This document shows positions 10,836 to 18,586 of a stretch of DNA of 34,963 nt, in pieces; position 1 is the stretch's first letter; each line of letters starts with the position of its first letter. Both the position numbers and the translations under genes were made by a program. The notes below the pieces were generated by a model. It ran no database searches, was not told where the DNA came from, and saw only the letters and a list, made by a program, of their open reading frames with translations. The stretch comes from CAZXDS01 sp964639525 (GTDB lineage: Bacteria > Bacteroidota > Ignavibacteria > Ignavibacteriales > Melioribacteraceae), in the NCBI GenBank assembly GCA_964639525.1, contig CAZXDS010000010.1:1-34963 (forward strand). The letters are read 5' to 3'.

Positions 10836-12206
10836 TCAATAATTGATACGAATAATAGGCGAAAATACAAGATAAGAATCGCTTCTCCAAGGATATTTTA
10901 TCTTATCAAAACCAAATGCACTATAATATCTCACATCAAGTCCAAAAACACTACTAAGCATAATCCTAAATTTAAAACCATAATAACCATATTGGTCAGA
11001 AGGATTATAACTCACAATTACTTGCAGTTGATGCTGAATCAATCCCCCGGTTTTGGACTCACCAATCTCAAAATTAACAAATTTGTCCGTATATTTGGTA
11101 GAATCACTTATTTTGTATTGTAAGGGATCAATATTATATTTTGTTACGTCATTAAATGATACCCCAATTGCTGCTTGAAACATTCCAAAATCAGCAAAGT
11201 TAAAAAGTTTTATTGCTCTAAGTTTAATACTTCCATAATTCCTAACGGAATTAAATTCTAACCTTCTATCAATTCCAAAATCGCGTCTTCTGTATTCATT
11301 AATTGTGTACATTCCCTCAATATCAATATAAGTGTTATTTAATTTGGGTGATATAAAAGAAAATGGAACGGCTGACAATTTTACAAAAATATTATCACCG
11401 GACTTAAAAAACGGCTGTTTCGGTAAAGAACTTGTATAAGGAACACTTGAATTACTCCCTGTTCCGAGTCCGATTTTATATGAATACTCTTTTGAATCAG
11501 GGGGCAAATCATTGTAATAAGTCAGCTGCAATCCACCAAAATATTGTTTGAATGTCCAGCCCGGATAATAAATTGCATCACTTCCCCACTGCCCGAACAC
11601 TGAAACTAAGTATTTGTTTTTCATATTTGATGTTGTTGACCAAAACATAATTTCCGGCTCAAGTAAATTCAAATTTAAGTCAAAATAATATCCGGTTTTT
11701 GCATTAAATTCCTGCTTTGTTACATTGCTGAAAAAATAAGTCTGTTTCTGCAATTTTTCATATAGTTTATCGCCAATAATTGATTTTAAGTAAAATCCAT
11801 CGTCAATGGGATCAAATAAAGGTTTGTTATAAAGTGAGTCGTTTTTATTTGAAGATATGAATTCAAAATATTCAATTTGCTTATCATAATATCTCTTTCT
11901 TAAATTAACAATTACATTCCCATCATAAATTTCTTTTGTTTTATTAAGAATAAATTGCATTTTTACATTTTTACCATTAACACGAATCGCATTATTTACC
12001 ACAAATCTGTTAAACAATTCACGAATCAAATCCGGATCGGAAACAACCCATTTATTTTTCAAATCATTGAAAGCAATAGTGTTGTATTCCAAATTCGAAT
12101 AAATCCCTTTCAATTCTTTTCGTACCGATGCAGAATCAATTTGCTGTCCAAAATAATATTTGGGCAAAAATAAGAACACTATTAAAATTGAGAATATTGT
12201 TTTCAT
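10836..12206 (-). CDS. Exported, probable outer-membrane beta-barrel protein, family B copy 1
   Basis: Function not recognised. 456 aa, signal peptide MKTIFSILIVFLFLPKYYFGQ. The N-terminal region carries the family-B block EYNTIAFNDLKNKWV, then DP.LIRELFNRFVVNNAI and, later, LRKRYYD. The rest reads as a beta-barrel with MFW, KNKYLV, FGQWGSD, YPGW, FADFG, a GLIQHQL segment and the end SPIIRINY, shared with its paralogue at 7918-9312. Only 1 nt separates it from the stop of the A-family gene upstream, so translation is probably coupled. The strongest conservation between the two copies is in the N-terminal DLKNKWV/NRF segment and in the last strand, so those parts may make the shared contact with the motor or with family A (inference). 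Divergence elsewhere points to an old duplication rather than a recent one. Confidence 0.8.
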   Translation of the reverse strand: MKTIFSILIVFLFLPKYYFGQQIDSASVRKELKGIYSNLEYNTIAFNDLKNKWVVSDPDLIRELFNRFVVNNAIRVNGKNVKMQFILNKTKEIYDGNVIVNLRKRYYDKQIEYFEFISSNKNDSLYNKPLFDPIDDGFYLKSIIGDKLYEKLQKQTYFFSNVTKQEFNAKTGYYFDLNLNLLEPEIMFWSTTSNMKNKYLVSVFGQWGSDAIYYPGWTFKQYFGGLQLTYYNDLPPDSKEYSYKIGLGTGSNSSVPYTSSLPKQPFFKSGDNIFVKLSAVPFSFISPKLNNTYIDIEGMYTINEYRRRDFGIDRRLEFNSVRNYGSIKLRAIKLFNFADFGMFQAAIGVSFNDVTKYNIDPLQYKISDSTKYTDKFVNFEIGESKTGGLIQHQLQVIVSYNPSDQYGYYGFKFRIMLSSVFGLDVRYYSAFGFDKIKYPWRSDSYLVFSPIIRINY

Positions 12207-12207
12207 T

Positions 12208-13725
12208 TTATAATAATCCGTGTCTGAATCTAAGTTGAAACATAAGTCCGCCGTTGCTTTCCCAATTTCTTTGAGTTCTCATAAATGGTTTAGTAATAAC
12301 CATAGCTTCAAGTCTAAAGGAATCATTATTAGGGAATTGGAAAAGTTTTAACCAAGTAAGAAGATTGATTCTACTATCAAATATTCTAATATTGCCCCCT
12401 AGCAAGGGTTTATGTGAAGGCACAAAATTATATGAGAAATTCATTACAAGCAGAAATTTATTTTGAATTTGTGAAGCATTTTGAAATGTTCCGTCAGAAA
12501 CATAATTGGCTTTCCAAATATCGTAGTAAGCAAACCCAATGTCGAATCTGAATCTGTTTGTTAATTTATCGCTTGCATTCCAATAGAATGACATAGAAAA
12601 TTCAAATTGATTAAATGAAAAATAAGCTTCTTTCAACACAGAATTTTCCTTTGTAAAATATGTTGGCGAACTGAACTCATTTTTACCGAAAGCGAAATAA
12701 ATATTAATAAACGGCAAGTTAAAAGGTTTAGTTAAACTAAACTCCCCAATTAGTGCATTACCAAGATTTAATTTTGCACCATCAGTTACAACGTATGGTT
12801 GTTTGCTGAAAACAGTATTGTCTTTTAGATTTATTCTTGCAAATATTTTTGATTCAAGATAAGTTGATTTTACAATATCAGGGTTATCACTCAATCTAAA
12901 AATAGTTCTAAATCCGGCTGATATCGTACCGGATTCAAGAGGCAACAAATTTAGGACTCGTTCCATAGAATTAAATTCAAATCCGGCAGTTCCAATTGAA
13001 AAGTCCATAAACTTGTGTGAAAGACTTATTCGGGAAAAAGATATATCGTATCGAAAATTAAAATTTTCATTTGCCCTGCTTCGTCCTGTTACTATCACTT
13101 TTTTAACTTCTGGAAACCAGTGAGAATTATTAATCTTAGCATAGTTTAAAAAATCCGTATTATCACGTGATGACATACCAAAACTGGTTTTAATTTCTTT
13201 ATCAGGATTTATTCCGAGTATTGAAGGCAATGGTTCTCCTTCATTCTGCAAAATATAATCAGAAACAACAGTGTAGAGCTTATTGTAATAATTTTTATGA
13301 AACAGTTTCAAATAGTAAATGTCTTTAAATGAAAGTGCATGAAGAGTATCATCTGTTATGGATTCATCTACAAAAAAGTTTTTACCAGATTGTGTGTTAA
13401 GTTTTACTTCGTCAATGTATAAAATATAAAGTGAATCAAGACCAATTCCGCCGTTCAAAAATACTATCCGGTATTCAATATCTTTATTCATTTTAACACT
13501 AAAGGGCTTTCTCTTATTTGTTCTCGGTATATCAATAAAAAAATTATCTTCCGAGTTTGCAGGCTGATAAATTAAATAATTTAAATTCAAATAGTTAGCA
13601 TCTTTGCTAAGTTTTAACCCGATTCTTTGAATTTGTTCGTCAATGTTTTGGGCATTAATAATAGAACAAAACGGAACTAATATTAAAAGGATAGCAAAAT
13701 ATTTTTTTACTGATTTTATTTTCAT
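12208..13725 (-). CDS. Exported, probable outer-membrane beta-barrel protein, family A copy 1
   Basis: Function not recognised. 505 aa. Basic n-region and hydrophobic core (YFAILLILVPFCSIINAQ) form a signal peptide. Layout matches the 9317-10810 paralogue: N-terminal domain to about residue 180 (ILGINPDKEIKTSFGMSSRD, then DFLNYAKINNSH), followed by a barrel-like C-terminal part with SHKFMDFSIG, VLNLLPLESGTISAGFRT, YFSFNQFEFSMSFYWN and QRNWESNGG. The end is LRFRHGLL, so this copy lacks the terminal Phe of its paralogue. It follows the 353-aa exported protein by 21 nt and precedes family B copy 1 by 1 nt. It is the first gene of the first A-B cassette in the GldL/M-like operon. Outer-membrane location and partnership with B are inferences from order, duplication as a pair and composition. 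Confidence 0.8.
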   Translation of the reverse strand: MKIKSVKKYFAILLILVPFCSIINAQNIDEQIQRIGLKLSKDANYLNLNYLIYQPANSEDNFFIDIPRTNKRKPFSVKMNKDIEYRIVFLNGGIGLDSLYILYIDEVKLNTQSGKNFFVDESITDDTLHALSFKDIYYLKLFHKNYYNKLYTVVSDYILQNEGEPLPSILGINPDKEIKTSFGMSSRDNTDFLNYAKINNSHWFPEVKKVIVTGRSRANENFNFRYDISFSRISLSHKFMDFSIGTAGFEFNSMERVLNLLPLESGTISAGFRTIFRLSDNPDIVKSTYLESKIFARINLKDNTVFSKQPYVVTDGAKLNLGNALIGEFSLTKPFNLPFINIYFAFGKNEFSSPTYFTKENSVLKEAYFSFNQFEFSMSFYWNASDKLTNRFRFDIGFAYYDIWKANYVSDGTFQNASQIQNKFLLVMNFSYNFVPSHKPLLGGNIRIFDSRINLLTWLKLFQFPNNDSFRLEAMVITKPFMRTQRNWESNGGLMFQLRFRHGLL

Positions 13726-13746
13726 GTTAAAATAGAAAAGTATAAT

Positions 13747-14808
13747 TTATTTAAGAATAGTTCCTTCGTAATTTTTAATAACCGATTCACCGAATTGTGT
13801 TGTAAATTGGACTTTCAGTTTAATTGGCTGTTCGCCGCAATCTTCCATTTCATTCAAAAAGTCTGAATTTAACTTAAAAGATACATATAAAAAATTTCCG
13901 GTTCTGTGATAGCGGGCATTTTTAATAAAATCTGCAGGCTCAGAAGTAATTCTAAATCTTTTGGGATTTGGATAAACAACAACAAAACCATTGGGAGTAC
14001 TTCCAATGTAAGTGTAAAGAAGTCTCATAGCATTTTTATTCCACGCACTTATGGATATTTTATCATCAGGTTTACCTTTTTTCCAATCATCAAATTCTTC
14101 AAGATTAGGCTTATCCAAAGTAAATGTCCATTCAGATTTATGAACATCCTGTCCATCATAAATATATGAGAATTCTTTTCTGTGATAATATCCCTTAATA
14201 GTTATTGTTTTACCAACATTACTTAGATTGGAAAACACTTTATCCAATTTTACAATAGAGCCTTGACCGGCAACAATTTCATTTTTGGAGCCATCTAAAA
14301 CCTGGTAAGAATAACCATTCGGATCACTAAACTCTAAAGTAGCAAAACTCATAGTTTCTTTTTCAGTAAAGAAATAATGATCACGCAATTTCACTTCGGA
14401 ACCCATACGCGGATAATCAACATTTACCATATAATATGCAGATGCTCTACCGCTTCCCTTTTCGTCTCTATACTTAATACTGATTTTCACATAGTACTTA
14501 CCCGGTTTTTCAATTGCTTCTTTAACTGCATACTGCACCATAACCCCGCGCCCGCCTTTTGCATTTCTTGTAACTCTGGATGGGATAGGATCTTGCCAAA
14601 ATTCACTAGCATCTCTTAATTTATTAAAATTCGCGTCAAGTAATTCTGCTGTAAATGACACTCTTTTAATGTTTGTTAAAACAATGTATCTATTCTTAGG
14701 CACATTAAATTTCTGTAAAGTTACTACGCTAATAGTGTCTTTAATTGTATATTTACTTTGAGCAAATACGGAAACGGCAATAAAAAATATTAAAATTATT
14801 TTTTTCAT
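13747..14808 (-). CDS. Exported periplasmic protein, possible detached GldM-like periplasmic region
   Basis: 353 aa with a short signal peptide (MKKIILIFFIAVSVFAQ). The mature part looks all-beta, like two or three Ig-type domains: residues about 35-135 (KPGKYYVKISIKYRD near their end), about 140-240 (YFFTEKETMSFATLEFSDP), and about 260-353 (VVVYPNPKRFRI, ending VQFTTQFGESVIKNYEGT). No lipobox or further TM is seen. It starts 15 nt after the 200-aa single-TM GldM-like protein. Together they would be about 550 aa, near the usual GldM/PorM size (~510 aa), whose periplasmic part is several stacked beta domains. A split GldM is therefore a reasonable reading, but no residue-level GldM motif was found here, so the assignment rests on context. 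It could equally be an unrelated periplasmic partner linking the motor to the A/B proteins. Confidence 0.7.
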   Translation of the reverse strand: MKKIILIFFIAVSVFAQSKYTIKDTISVVTLQKFNVPKNRYIVLTNIKRVSFTAELLDANFNKLRDASEFWQDPIPSRVTRNAKGGRGVMVQYAVKEAIEKPGKYYVKISIKYRDEKGSGRASAYYMVNVDYPRMGSEVKLRDHYFFTEKETMSFATLEFSDPNGYSYQVLDGSKNEIVAGQGSIVKLDKVFSNLSNVGKTITIKGYYHRKEFSYIYDGQDVHKSEWTFTLDKPNLEEFDDWKKGKPDDKISISAWNKNAMRLLYTYIGSTPNGFVVVYPNPKRFRITSEPADFIKNARYHRTGNFLYVSFKLNSDFLNEMEDCGEQPIKLKVQFTTQFGESVIKNYEGTILK

Positions 14809-14823
14809 AGTATTTAGTGTAGA

Positions 14824-15426
14824 TTAAAAAGATATTTCTGCGCGTTTGGTTTTTACACCGCCAAGAGTTTTTGCTTTCACTTCAAATTGTTCATAATTAC
14901 TTTTTGCCAATTTAAATCCACCAACACGAATAAGCAACGAATCCAATAAATATTGCGGTAAATATTTCGGGAATTCCCTTTCAACCATACAGAAAGCATT
15001 AAATTTATATTTGCCAGCCTTTTTAAAATTTGCAACAAGAACAGCGTTTCCATTTTCTCTAATTAACTTAAAATATTTGGTAGAATCTTTTAATGATATC
15101 CCGTTTTTAGGCCAATTTTTGGGTTTCGTTTTCGATTTTTTGTCAATATCAATAAAAAATTGAAGATTCTTTTTTTCAGCATCAGAAACAAGCCCTGCCG
15201 GAGTTAAAACAACTCTTAAAGGTTCTTTCGATTTTAAATTATAGTCCGAAGTTCTTTGCGGTATGGCTAACAGCAGCGGTTGCTTGTACGATTCTGCCAA
15301 AGTAACCAACATTTTATCTCTGATTAAATGCTCTTTCTCATCAAGTTCGTCTCTTTCTGTTATTACAATCAATAATTCGGTAATCAGAACCAAGTACATT
15401 ACAAAATATATCATACTTTTTTGCAT
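14824..15426 (-). CDS. Single-TM GldM-like (N-terminal part) motor partner
   Basis: 200 aa. A very short cytoplasmic tip leads into one TM segment (about residues 5-22, MIYFVMYLVLITELLIVI). A charged segment (about 24-40) follows, then a periplasmic beta-rich domain (about 70-200, with KKAGKYKFNAF). The QK-MI-MYLV pattern at the start resembles the GldM/PorM N-terminus (RQKMINLMYLV), and the order GldL-GldM is conserved in known loci. Two oddities: the GldM Arg before the TM is replaced by Gln, and a Glu (residue 17) sits inside the TM. The protein is less than half of GldM length; the next gene may supply the rest. Start: ATG at 15426 with AAGGG a few nt upstream. Expected role is the ion-coupled partner of the GldL-like protein in an inner-membrane 5:2-type motor (inference from family). 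Confidence 0.68.
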   Translation of the reverse strand: MQKSMIYFVMYLVLITELLIVITERDELDEKEHLIRDKMLVTLAESYKQPLLLAIPQRTSDYNLKSKEPLRVVLTPAGLVSDAEKKNLQFFIDIDKKSKTKPKNWPKNGISLKDSTKYFKLIRENGNAVLVANFKKAGKYKFNAFCMVEREFPKYLPQYLLDSLLIRVGGFKLAKSNYEQFEVKAKTLGGVKTKRAEISF

Positions 15427-15457
15427 AAAAATACCCTTAAAACAAAATTAATATTAT

Positions 15458-15979
15458 TTAGTTTTCCATTGTTTGCTTCATGTTGGTAATTGCTTCAAAA
15501 TTTGATTTTTGAATTCGGGAAACTTTTTTTGATAATGATTCAAATTTTTCGAGATAACTTTCAACCATTCTAATTTCCTCGTCGGCAACATTTTTTAATC
15601 CTTCGAGCTCTTCTCTTAAATTGCCGCTTAAACTATCTTTTTTAACTCCGGTTTTAGAATAAACATCAATATATTCCGAAGGCGTAAAAAATGTAACGAG
15701 AGCTAATAATAACAACATCGAAAATTCAAGAAATAATGCAAACATAACCCAATATGGATCGATTTTACCGTCTACCCCAACTAAAAATTTTGGAATTAAC
15801 GATACTTTACCGGCAAGAGTTCCGAGCCCCCGAAGTCCGACAATTATTATTAAAACAGCAGCACCGACATAAACAAGTCCCATAATGTTATTGGTGTATT
15901 TTGGAACAAAAGTATTTGTCATAAATTTGCCGAGTGCTGTTGTTGGTTCATGAAGCGGTTTTCTTTGTTTAGCTGTCAC
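15458..15979 (-). CDS. GldL-like inner-membrane motor subunit
   Basis: 173 aa from GTG 15979, chosen because GGAGG stands 5 nt upstream; a longer reading from TTG at 16069 has no such site. Two TM helices: about residues 32-50 (MGLVYVGAAVLIIIVGLRG) and 76-98 (YWVMFALFLEFSMLLLLALV), with a short outside loop, then a cytoplasmic helical tail (about 103-173). Pattern and topology match GldL/PorL: VGAA.LIIIVG in TM1 and a single membrane Glu (Glu85) in TM2 followed by TP, in the place of the essential GldL glutamate that takes part in proton flow. The loop (about 25 residues) is longer than in GldL and the tail lacks the long C-terminal region of some homologues. First gene of an eight-gene operon; the next gene is GldM-like. 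Probable role: stator-like pentamer of a proton-driven motor. Confidence 0.75.
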   Translation of the reverse strand: MTAKQRKPLHEPTTALGKFMTNTFVPKYTNNIMGLVYVGAAVLIIIVGLRGLGTLAGKVSLIPKFLVGVDGKIDPYWVMFALFLEFSMLLLLALVTFFTPSEYIDVYSKTGVKKDSLSGNLREELEGLKNVADEEIRMVESYLEKFESLSKKVSRIQKSNFEAITNMKQTMEN

Positions 15980-15984
15980 TTTTT

Positions 15985-15989
15985 CCTCC
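15985..15989 (-). promoter_or_regulatory. Shine-Dalgarno site that fixes the GTG start of the GldL-like gene
   Basis: The minus strand reads GGAGG, 5 nt before GTG at 15979. It is the strongest ribosome-binding site in the operon; most downstream genes show none and may depend on translational coupling. Confidence 0.75.
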
Positions 15990-16558
15990 GTAAAATATAA
16001 TTTTATAAAGACCTTATGTCCAATATACACTAATATATATTTTTTTTCATTAATAATTTTAATATACAATAATTATTATTTCAAGAATGTGATTTGAGTC
16101 TCATTCAGACAATAATTAAATACCGTAATAATTACCGATAAGCAAGTAGATATCACTTGCAATTTATTTTTTATTGAGTTCAATAACATTCAAATCATAA
16201 AATTTATAATTTATCGAATATAAATATTACAATATTGACACAATAATCATTCCATTATCGAATTATTCTTCTAAAAGTTGAATTAACTTCAATAACAAGA
16301 AATTTTTGTAATTCATGCATGAACTAATTATTGATTTTTGTTTTTATAATATGTTCTGATATAAGTTTTTGTCCCATTTTAAGATACACTACTTTTACAA
16401 CTGTCTATTGGAGGCATTTCTTAAGCTTAGATATAATTCAATAATTCAACCAAATACGAGAACCAATAAATATTTTAAAATTATTAATTTAAGCATCAAA
16501 TTTATTTTTACATCTTGTTATAAATATGTAAATAGCTTAAATTTGTGGTCTTAAAAAT
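15990..16558. other. AT-rich intergenic spacer, likely divergent promoter region
   Basis: About 570 bp between the divergent GldL-like operon (minus) and tRNA-Arg (plus). No credible gene: the only ORF (16369-16554, 61 codons) is low-complexity F/Y/I/N. It should hold the promoters of both units, but I could not pick out a convincing -33/-7 pair. A perfect 12-bp palindrome TTCATGCATGAA lies at 16312-16323 and could be an operator; nothing else supports that. Confidence 0.5.
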
Positions 16559-16632
16559 GCGCCCGTAGCTCAACTGGACAGAGTGTCTGGCTACGGACCA
16601 GAAGGTTGAGGGTTCGAATCCTTCCGGGCGTA
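16559..16632 (+). tRNA. tRNA-Arg (anticodon ACG)
   Basis: Complete cloverleaf of 74 nt. Acceptor GCGCCCG pairs with CGGGCGT (G-U at the first pair). The D stem is GCTC/GAGT, the anticodon stem TCTGG/CCAGA with loop CTACGGA (anticodon ACG), and the T arm GAGGG-TTCGAAT-CCTTC. The discriminator is A and CCA is not encoded. ACG-Arg is the standard bacterial substrate for A34-to-inosine editing by TadA, whose gene starts about 67 bp downstream. Confidence 0.96.
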
Positions 16633-16640
16633 CAAATCTT

Positions 16641-16675
16641 GCCCTGTTGATTATATCTGCAGGGCTTTCTTTTTC
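16641..16675 (+). terminator. Rho-independent terminator after tRNA-Arg
   Basis: Stem GCCCTG (16641-16646) / CAGGGC (16660-16665) with a 13-nt loop, followed by TTTCTTTTTC. It lies 8 nt after the tRNA, so tadA at 16699 probably has its own promoter or depends on read-through. Confidence 0.8.
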
Positions 16676-16698
16676 TTAATTATAATTTTCCGTTAATA

Positions 16699-17163
16699 TT
16701 GCTATTTAATGAGAACATATATCGCTTTATGTATGCAGCTTTGCAGCAAGCTGAGTTAGCATTCGATGAAGACGAGATTCCTATTGGTGCAGTTGTTGTG
16801 CATGACAATAGAATTATCGGGAAAGGATATAATCAGGTTGAAATGAACAAAGATGCAACTGCTCATGCTGAAATGATTGCAATTACTGCGGCGAGTAACC
16901 ATTTAAAAAGTAAATATTTAGATAATTGTAAATTATTTGTTACAATAGAGCCTTGTTTAATGTGTACCGGAGCGATAATAAATTCGAGATTATCCGAAAT
17001 ATATTTTGGTTCTTTTGAACCAAAAACCGGAGCGTGTGGTTCGGTTTTCAACCCTCTCCCAAATAATGACACAATAAAAATATATTCCGGTATTTTATCC
17101 GATGAAAGTAAAGCTCTTATGCAAACATTTTTTAAGAAAAAGAGAAATCTGAAAAGTTTATAA
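16699..17163 (+). CDS. tadA: tRNA-specific adenosine deaminase TadA
   Basis: 154 aa, the normal TadA length. It converts A34 to inosine in tRNA-Arg(ACG) so that one tRNA reads several CGN codons. Zinc and catalytic motifs are complete: HAE (in DATAHAEMIAI; Zn ligand His and proton-shuttle Glu) and PCLMC (two Zn-binding Cys). Family features IPIGAVVV and the KTGACGS loop are also present. The start is taken as TTG 16699, which gives an N-terminal helix (NENIYRFMYAALQQA) that aligns with E. coli TadA. The first ATG (16729) would remove most of that helix. No SD is seen before either. It lies directly after tRNA-Arg(ACG) and about 100 bp before adk. Confidence 0.93.
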   Translation: MLFNENIYRFMYAALQQAELAFDEDEIPIGAVVVHDNRIIGKGYNQVEMNKDATAHAEMIAITAASNHLKSKYLDNCKLFVTIEPCLMCTGAIINSRLSEIYFGSFEPKTGACGSVFNPLPNNDTIKIYSGILSDESKALMQTFFKKKRNLKSL

Positions 17164-17261
17164 AAATATTTTTTAAATTTGAACAAGAATATGTAGATTT
17201 TTCTTTAGATTCTTATTAATTTTTGATTGTTATTACTTATAAAAATATTTTTGGAGCATAG

Positions 17262-17903
17262 ATGCAACTAATAATATTTGGACCTCCCGGAGTCGGTAAA
17301 GGCACTCAAGCAAAAATCCTATCCGACAAATTTAATATCCCCCATATTTCAACCGGAGACATTTTACGTGATGCGGTTGAACGTAAAACCGAACTGGGTT
17401 TAAAAGCCAAAGCCGTTATGGAAAGTGGCGGTCTTGTACCTTCTGATATTATGTCCGGAATTATGAACAACGTTCTACATAGTGAACGCTGCAGTAATGG
17501 TTTTATTTTGGATGGTTATCCGCGTACGGTTAATCAGGCTAAAACTCTTTCCGGCATGCTCAACACTCTTCCGAATAATGCTGTTAAAGTAATAAGCTTA
17601 ACAGCTGATGATTCTATTATTGTTCATAGATTATCGAATAGAAGATTATGTACAAACTGTAATCATATTATAAGTTTGACTTCAATTGTAAATGAAAATG
17701 AATGCCCGGATTGCGGCTCTTTGGGAACGATGACAAAGCGTAAAGATGATGAGCCTGAAGTGATCAGACAAAGGTTGGACGTTTATAAAGAAAAGACTTT
17801 TCCTGTTTTAGATTATTATTCAAAAAAGACGAATATTATTAGTATAGACGCGACAAGAAATATTGACGAAGTTACAGAAAGTATTATGGATAAATTAAAA
17901 TAA
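17262..17903 (+). CDS. adk: Adenylate kinase
   Basis: 213 aa, the usual long-form size. Reaction: ATP + AMP = 2 ADP, in the cytoplasm. The P-loop GPPGVGKGT is at residues 7-15, the AMP site STGD.LR follows, then LDGYPRT, and a LID domain with a four-Cys zinc knuckle (CTNC ... CPDC) as in Gram-positive and many Bacteroidota enzymes. RKDDEPEVIRQRL is the conserved arginine segment. ATG at 17262 has GGAG a few nt upstream. It ends 2 nt from the stop of the convergent ftsE, leaving no room for a separate terminator. Confidence 0.97.
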   Translation: MQLIIFGPPGVGKGTQAKILSDKFNIPHISTGDILRDAVERKTELGLKAKAVMESGGLVPSDIMSGIMNNVLHSERCSNGFILDGYPRTVNQAKTLSGMLNTLPNNAVKVISLTADDSIIVHRLSNRRLCTNCNHIISLTSIVNENECPDCGSLGTMTKRKDDEPEVIRQRLDVYKEKTFPVLDYYSKKTNIISIDATRNIDEVTESIMDKLK

Positions 17904-17905
17904 AA

Positions 17906-18586
17906 TTAGCTGCTGTAATTCTTCTTTTTCAAAATCACTTTAACGGCTTTGCCGTCAGTGAGTTTTATTATACGGGAATTAGTTTTTTTTACAAGTTCAT
18001 AATTATGAGTGGCAAATATAACCGATGTTCCGCGTCGGTTTATTTTTTGCATAATGCCCATAATCTCTTGTGAAGTTTCGGGATCAAGATTTCCTGTTGG
18101 TTCATCTGCAATAATAAACATAGGGTCGTTGAGCAGTGCGCGTGCAATGGAAATTCTTTGCTGTTCGCCTCCGGAAAGTTCATCCGGCATATTTTTTTGT
18201 TTATGTGTTAAACCGACATCCGTTAAAACATTAATTATTTTCTTTTTTATTAATTTATTAGGTGTGCCAATTACCTTTAAAACAAATGCCAGATTATCAT
18301 AAATGTTTCGATCGCTAAGTAATTTAAAATCTTGGAAAACGACACCCAATTTTCTTCTTAGAAAAGGCAGTGAACTTTTTTTAATAGTATTACTATGAAA
18401 TTCTCCAACTTGAACAGAACCTTCTTGCGGCATTATATCCATATAAATCATACGCAATAATGTTGATTTACCTGCACCGCTTTTTCCAATCAAAAAAACA
18501 AATTCACCATCAGCTATTTGTAAATTCAAATCATTAAATAGAGGTTGAGTTAAATAATTAAATGTTACATTGTTAAATATTATCAT
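17906..18586 (-). CDS. ftsE: FtsE-type ABC transporter ATP-binding protein
   Basis: 226 aa ATPase. Walker A GKSGAGKST (about residues 34-42), Q-loop VFQDF, signature LSGGEQQR, Walker B FIIADEPTGNLD, and switch His in FATHN. Length and the phrases FLIGKSGAGKST and FQDFKLL match FtsE, which with FtsX controls cell-wall hydrolases at division. No ftsX neighbours it here, as is common in Bacteroidota. The start overlaps the 3' end of the upstream methyltransferase gene by 14 bp, so the two are probably coupled. A LolD/MacB-type ATPase is the alternative, but FtsE fits best. Confidence 0.87.
   Translation of the reverse strand: MIIFNNVTFNYLTQPLFNDLNLQIADGEFVFLIGKSGAGKSTLLRMIYMDIMPQEGSVQVGEFHSNTIKKSSLPFLRRKLGVVFQDFKLLSDRNIYDNLAFVLKVIGTPNKLIKKKIINVLTDVGLTHKQKNMPDELSGGEQQRISIARALLNDPMFIIADEPTGNLDPETSQEIMGIMQKINRRGTSVIFATHNYELVKKTNSRIIKLTDGKAVKVILKKKNYSS

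Noticed and set aside
7918..13725. Assigning families A and B to GldN, GldK or PorP/SprF
   Set aside because: Genomic context invites it, but lengths and visible motifs do not match; left as unknown barrel-like proteins.
15458..16069. Start of the GldL-like gene at 16069
   Set aside because: TTG without SD and a 30-residue hydrophobic/charged leader; GTG 15979 has GGAGG at proper spacing.
16369..16554. 61-codon plus-strand ORF before tRNA-Arg
   Set aside because: Low-complexity F/Y/I/N composition expected from AT-rich spacer; no SD or motif.
16863..17186. Minus-strand ORF over tadA
   Set aside because: Antisense shadow of a gene with complete TadA motifs.
17938..17970. Hairpin ACGGC-TTT-GCCGT as adk terminator
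   Set aside because: It lies inside the ftsE coding sequence and has no T-tract directly after it.
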